8,148 nucleotides of DNA, from the NCBI GenBank assembly GCA_007129775.1, contig SKUV01000036.1, forward strand, positions 1 through 8,148. The letters are read 5' to 3'. Position numbers and translations under genes: made by a program. The notes under the pieces were generated by a model, which saw only the letters and a list, made by a program, of their open reading frames with translations, was not told where the DNA came from and searched no databases. The first letter of the stretch is position 1. The number at the start of each line of letters is the position of its first letter. Below are positions 5,373 through 8,148 of the stretch, in pieces. Source of the stretch: Paracoccaceae bacterium. GTDB lineage: Bacteria > Pseudomonadota > Alphaproteobacteria > Rhodobacterales > Rhodobacteraceae.

Positions 5373-6059
5373 ATGTCCAAGCTCAAGAAAATCCTGCTTG
5401 TCGATGATGACGACGACCTGCGCGAGGCGCTGTCGGAACAACTGGTGATGACCGAGGATTTCGACGTCTTCGAAGCCGCAAGCGGCGCCGAGACGATGGA
5501 AAAGATCAAGGCAGGCCCCTATGACCTGGCCATTCTCGATGTCGGCCTGCCCGATACCGACGGGCGCGAGTTGTGCCGCCGGATGCGCAAGCAGGGCGTC
5601 AAATGCCCGATCGTGATGCTGACGGGTCACGACAGCGACAGCGACACGATCCTCGGGCTCGACGCCGGCGCGAACGACTATGTGACCAAGCCCTTCAAGT
5701 TTCCCGTCCTGCTGGCCCGCATCCGCGCCCAGTTGCGCCAGCACGAGCAATCGGAGGACGCGATCTTCCAACTCGGGCCCTATACGTTCAAGCCCTCGAT
5801 GAAGCTTCTGACCGACGAGCGCGAGCGCAAGATCAGGCTGACGGAGAAGGAAACCAACATACTCAAGTTCCTCTACCGCGCGCCCGAGGGCGTGGTGCCG
5901 CGCGATGTGCTGCTGCACGAGGTCTGGGGCTACAATGCCGGGGTGACCACCCACACGCTGGAGACCCACATCTATCGGCTACGCCAGAAGATCGAGCCCG
6001 ACCCCTCGAACGCGCGCATCCTCGTGACCGAATCGGGGGGCTACCGGCTCGCCGGCTGA
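5373..6059 (+). CDS. cenR: OmpR/PhoB-family response regulator, CenR-like
   Basis: 228 residues. The receiver domain (about 5-120) has acidic pocket Asp11-Asp12 within a run DDDDD, phospho-acceptor Asp56 in LAILDVGLP, switch Thr84 in MLTGHD and Lys106 in VTKPF. An OmpR-type winged helix (about 130-228) has KIRLTEKETNILKFL, DVLLHEVWGYN and recognition helix THTLETHIYRLRQKIE. The overall pattern, especially EALSEQLVMTEDFDVFEA, TILGLDAGANDYVTKPF, QHEQSEDA and EPDPSNARILVTESGGYRL, matches my memory of CenR, the essential regulator of envelope integrity and division in Caulobacter and Rhodobacter relatives. The family is certain; the cenR assignment is recognition without a search. No histidine kinase gene adjoins it, so its partner is encoded elsewhere, as known for CenK/CenR. 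It is monocistronic and ends at a strong terminator (6120-6148). All key phosphorylation residues are present. Confidence 0.93.
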   Translation: MSKLKKILLVDDDDDLREALSEQLVMTEDFDVFEAASGAETMEKIKAGPYDLAILDVGLPDTDGRELCRRMRKQGVKCPIVMLTGHDSDSDTILGLDAGANDYVTKPFKFPVLLARIRAQLRQHEQSEDAIFQLGPYTFKPSMKLLTDERERKIRLTEKETNILKFLYRAPEGVVPRDVLLHEVWGYNAGVTTHTLETHIYRLRQKIEPDPSNARILVTESGGYRLAG

Positions 6060-6119
6060 CCCTCGCACGCGCCCCCGAGCGCGCCCGGGACTGATGGCGC
6101 GCACCCTCCCTGTTGGACT

Positions 6120-6148
6120 GGCCCGGACTTTGTGTCCGGGCCTTTTTT
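6120..6148 (+). terminator. Intrinsic terminator of the response-regulator gene
   Basis: GGCCCGGAC (6120-6128), loop TTTGT, GTCCGGGCC (6134-6142), followed by six T (6143-6148). The 9-bp stem is perfect and GC-rich. No A run precedes it, so it works rightward only. It lies 61 bases after the stop codon at 6057-6059. Confidence 0.93.
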
Positions 6149-6191
6149 CTAGGCATTGGCCGGAACGCCCGTACTCCGGGAGCAGGGTCAT

Positions 6192-6239
6192 CGCGGCGGC
6201 CTGGTCACCGCGACAGGGGGAAAACGGAGGGCCGCCGCG
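6192..6239. repeat. 10-bp inverted repeat in the gap before the ABC-F 3' end
   Basis: CGCGGCGGCC (6192-6201) and GGCCGCCGCG (6230-6239) are perfect inverted repeats with a 28-base loop. They lie just downstream of the leftward ABC-F gene and have no T tract on the minus strand. This may be a factor-dependent or weak terminator for that gene, or chance in GC-rich DNA. A competing pairing, TCGCGG (6191-6196) with CCGCGA (6208-6213), is also possible. Confidence 0.3.
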
Positions 6240-6271
6240 CCGGGGGGATCGGCGGGCATGACGGCCCCGCC

Positions 6272-8148
6272 CTAGCGGCCGGCCGCGTCTTGGGCGTTTT
6301 CCAGCCGTTCCTGCGCGCTGAGCCAGAGGCTTTCGGCGCGGTCGATCCCGTCCATCACCTCGGCGTATTTCTTCTGCCATGTGGCCGCCTGCGCGGACAT
6401 GCCGGGCTCGTAAAGCGCCGGGTCGGCCAGCTTTTTGGCCAGCTTGTCGCGCATTTCGTTGAGCTTTTCCAGCCGGGCCTCGCATCGGCGCACATCGGCG
6501 CGCAACTCCATCACCTTCTCGCGCGAGGGGCGCGGGCGGGCAGCACTGGCCGCGCGCGCCTTTTCGGCCCGCGCCTCGGCCCGCTCGCCCGCGCCCTCGC
6601 CGGCGAGAAGCATCCGGCGATAGGCTTCCAGATCGTCGTCATAGGGCGCCACGCGCCCGCCCTGAACCAGCCACAGCCGGTCGGCCACCAGCGACAACAG
6701 GTGCATGTCATGGCTGACGAGGATGACCGCGCCGGTATAGCCGGTCAGCGCCTCCACCAGCGCCTCGCGGCTTTCGATGTCCAGATGGTTCGTCGGCTCG
6801 TCGAGGATCAGCATGTGCGGCGCATCCAGCGTGGCCAGCAAGAGCGACAGCCGCGCCTTCTGCCCGCCCGATAGCTGCCGCACCGGGGTTTCGGCCTGAT
6901 CCGCCAGCAGCCCGAAACCCGCCAGCCGCGCGCGCAGGCGGGGCTGGCCTTCGGCCGGGCGCTCGCGCTGGATGTGCTGCAGGGGCGTTTCATCGAGGAT
7001 CAGTTCATCCACCTGATGCTGGGCGAAATAGCCCACGCGCAACTTGGTCGCGCGGGTGATCTGCCCGCCTTCGGCCGGCAGCTTGCCCGCCAGCAGCTTG
7101 GACAGGGTGGACTTGCCCTCGCCGTTGCGACCCAGAAGCGCAATGCGGTCGTCCTGATCGATGCGAAGGTCGAGCTTGCGCAACACAGGCGGGCCGCCAT
7201 AGCCCACCGCCACCCCCTCCATCGTCACGATGGGGGGCGACAGTTCCTCCGGCGCGGGAAAGGAGAAAACCTGTTTCGCCGCCTCTTCGGGGGCGGTGAT
7301 CGGCGTCATCTTTTCCAGCATCTTGACGCGGCTCTGCGCCTGCCGGGCCTTGCTGGCCTTGGCCTTGAAGCGGTCCACAAAGGCCTGCAGATGGGCGCGC
7401 CGCGCCTCCTGCTTGCGCGCCTCGGCGCTTTGCAGCGCACGCTGCTCGGCGCGCGCCTTGGCAAACGCGTCGTAATTGCCGGGCCAGAGCGTGAGCTTGC
7501 GCCCCTCCAGATGCAGGATCGCGCCCACCGCGCGGTTCAGAAGCCCCCGGTCATGACTGATGATGATGACGGTGTGGGGGTATTTCTGCAGATAGGCCTC
7601 CAGCCAAAGCGCGCCTTCGAGATCGAGATAGTTTGTCGGTTCGTCCAGCAGCAACAGGTCCGGCTGCGCGAAGAGAACCCCCGCCAGCGCCACCCGCATC
7701 CGCCAGCCGCCCGAGAAATCCGAACAGGGCTGACGCTGCGCCTCGGCGTCAAAACCCAGCCCCTTGAGGATCGCGCTGGCGCGGCCCTCGGCCGACCATG
7801 CGTCGATATCGGCGAGCCGCGTCTGCACCTCGGCGATGCGCCCGGGGTCTGTGGCGGTTTCGGCCTCCGCCAGCAGGGCCGCGCGCTCGCTGTCGGCTTC
7901 CAGCACCGTGTCGATCAGCGAAGTGGCGGACGAAGGCACCTCCTGCGCCACGCCGCCGATGCGGGCACGGGGCGGCAGGGTGATCTGGCCGCCCTCCAGC
8001 GCAACCTCGCCCCGGATCAGGCGGAAAAGCGTGGTCTTGCCGGTGCCGTTGCGCCCCACAAGCCCCACCTTGTGGCCGGCCGGGATGGTGGCGGCCGCCC
8101 CCTCAAGCAGGGGGCGGCCGGCGACGGAATAGCTGATGTCCTGCAGGA
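6272..8148 (-). CDS. ABC-F ATPase, YheS/Uup-like (5' end just outside window)
   Basis: 624 residues are visible, open to the window edge. The visible N-terminus LQDISYSVAGRPLLEGA corresponds to the first strand of such proteins, so only about 3-5 residues are missing. Two ABC domains are seen. Domain 1 has Walker A GRNGTGKTT (from about 31), signature SGGW (145-148) and Walker B LLLLDEPTNYLD (from about 164). Domain 2 has Walker A GRNGEGKST (from about 339), signature LSGGQ (425-429), Walker B LILDEPTNHLD (446-456) and switch SHD (478-480). The charged linker between them (about 222-281) is the ABC-F P-site tRNA interaction motif. A C-terminal Lys/Arg/Glu-rich coiled coil (about 523-624) resembles YheS and Uup. 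There are no membrane segments: ABC-F proteins bind the ribosomal E site and relieve stalled translation. Antibiotic-resistance members exist, but the short linker and chromosomal setting favour a housekeeping factor. Confidence 0.94.
   Translation of the reverse strand, partial: LQDISYSVAGRPLLEGAAATIPAGHKVGLVGRNGTGKTTLFRLIRGEVALEGGQITLPPRARIGGVAQEVPSSATSLIDTVLEADSERAALLAEAETATDPGRIAEVQTRLADIDAWSAEGRASAILKGLGFDAEAQRQPCSDFSGGWRMRVALAGVLFAQPDLLLLDEPTNYLDLEGALWLEAYLQKYPHTVIIISHDRGLLNRAVGAILHLEGRKLTLWPGNYDAFAKARAEQRALQSAEARKQEARRAHLQAFVDRFKAKASKARQAQSRVKMLEKMTPITAPEEAAKQVFSFPAPEELSPPIVTMEGVAVGYGGPPVLRKLDLRIDQDDRIALLGRNGEGKSTLSKLLAGKLPAEGGQITRATKLRVGYFAQHQVDELILDETPLQHIQRERPAEGQPRLRARLAGFGLLADQAETPVRQLSGGQKARLSLLLATLDAPHMLILDEPTNHLDIESREALVEALTGYTGAVILVSHDMHLLSLVADRLWLVQGGRVAPYDDDLEAYRRMLLAGEGAGERAEARAEKARAASAARPRPSREKVMELRADVRRCEARLEKLNEMRDKLAKKLADPALYEPGMSAQAATWQKKYAEVMDGIDRAESLWLSAQERLENAQDAAGR

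Noticed and set aside
6113..6874. 253-codon rightward frame opposite the ABC-F gene
   Set aside because: It begins inside the terminator hairpin and mirrors ABC-F codons; no domain is recognisable.
6272..8148. ABC-F gene as an antibiotic-resistance determinant
   Set aside because: The short linker, C-terminal coiled coil and absence of mobile-element context fit a housekeeping YheS/Uup-type factor better.

Overview
This looks like ordinary chromosomal DNA from a high-GC alphaproteobacterium, most likely of the Rhodobacterales (Rhodobacter/Paracoccus type). The evidence is a Rhodobacter-style general porin, a DUF3576 lipoprotein, a CenR-like response regulator, an RibA with a decayed RibB-like N-terminus, and strong GC bias at third codon positions. 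The bias opens long antisense frames that are not genes. No tRNA, rRNA, CRISPR array, toxin-antitoxin pair, phage gene or intact transposase was seen.

Layout, left to right. A porin runs leftward off the window edge (1-824, minus; 3' end missing). A 429-base gap without a gene follows, then a small DUF3576 lipoprotein gene (1254-1760, plus). A 214-bp element with 15-bp terminal inverted repeats (1761-1974) fills nearly all the space to the end of a convergent TIGR03862/HI0933-type flavoprotein gene (1986-3185, minus). A small HNH-nuclease-like gene (3205-3504, plus) diverges from the flavoprotein with only 19 bp between the chosen starts. It converges on a YkuD-type L,D-transpeptidase gene (3530-4096, minus), whose GTG start overlaps the stop codon of ribA (GTP cyclohydrolase II, 4093-5199, minus), so these two form an operon. 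Across a 173-bp divergent gap lies an OmpR/PhoB-type response regulator closely resembling CenR (5373-6059, plus), closed by a textbook intrinsic terminator (6120-6148). The right end is a nearly complete ABC-F ATPase gene (6272 to the window edge, minus) that lacks only its first few codons.

Several genes concern the cell envelope: porin, lipoprotein, L,D-transpeptidase and the CenR-like regulator. ribA supplies the first step of riboflavin synthesis. The most useful non-gene signals are the MITE-like element at 1761-1974, three TTGCAA hexamers that all lie in gaps upstream of the porin and the response regulator, and the unusually tight or overlapping gene junctions. I found no evidence of an undescribed multi-gene system; the findings are small-scale observations.
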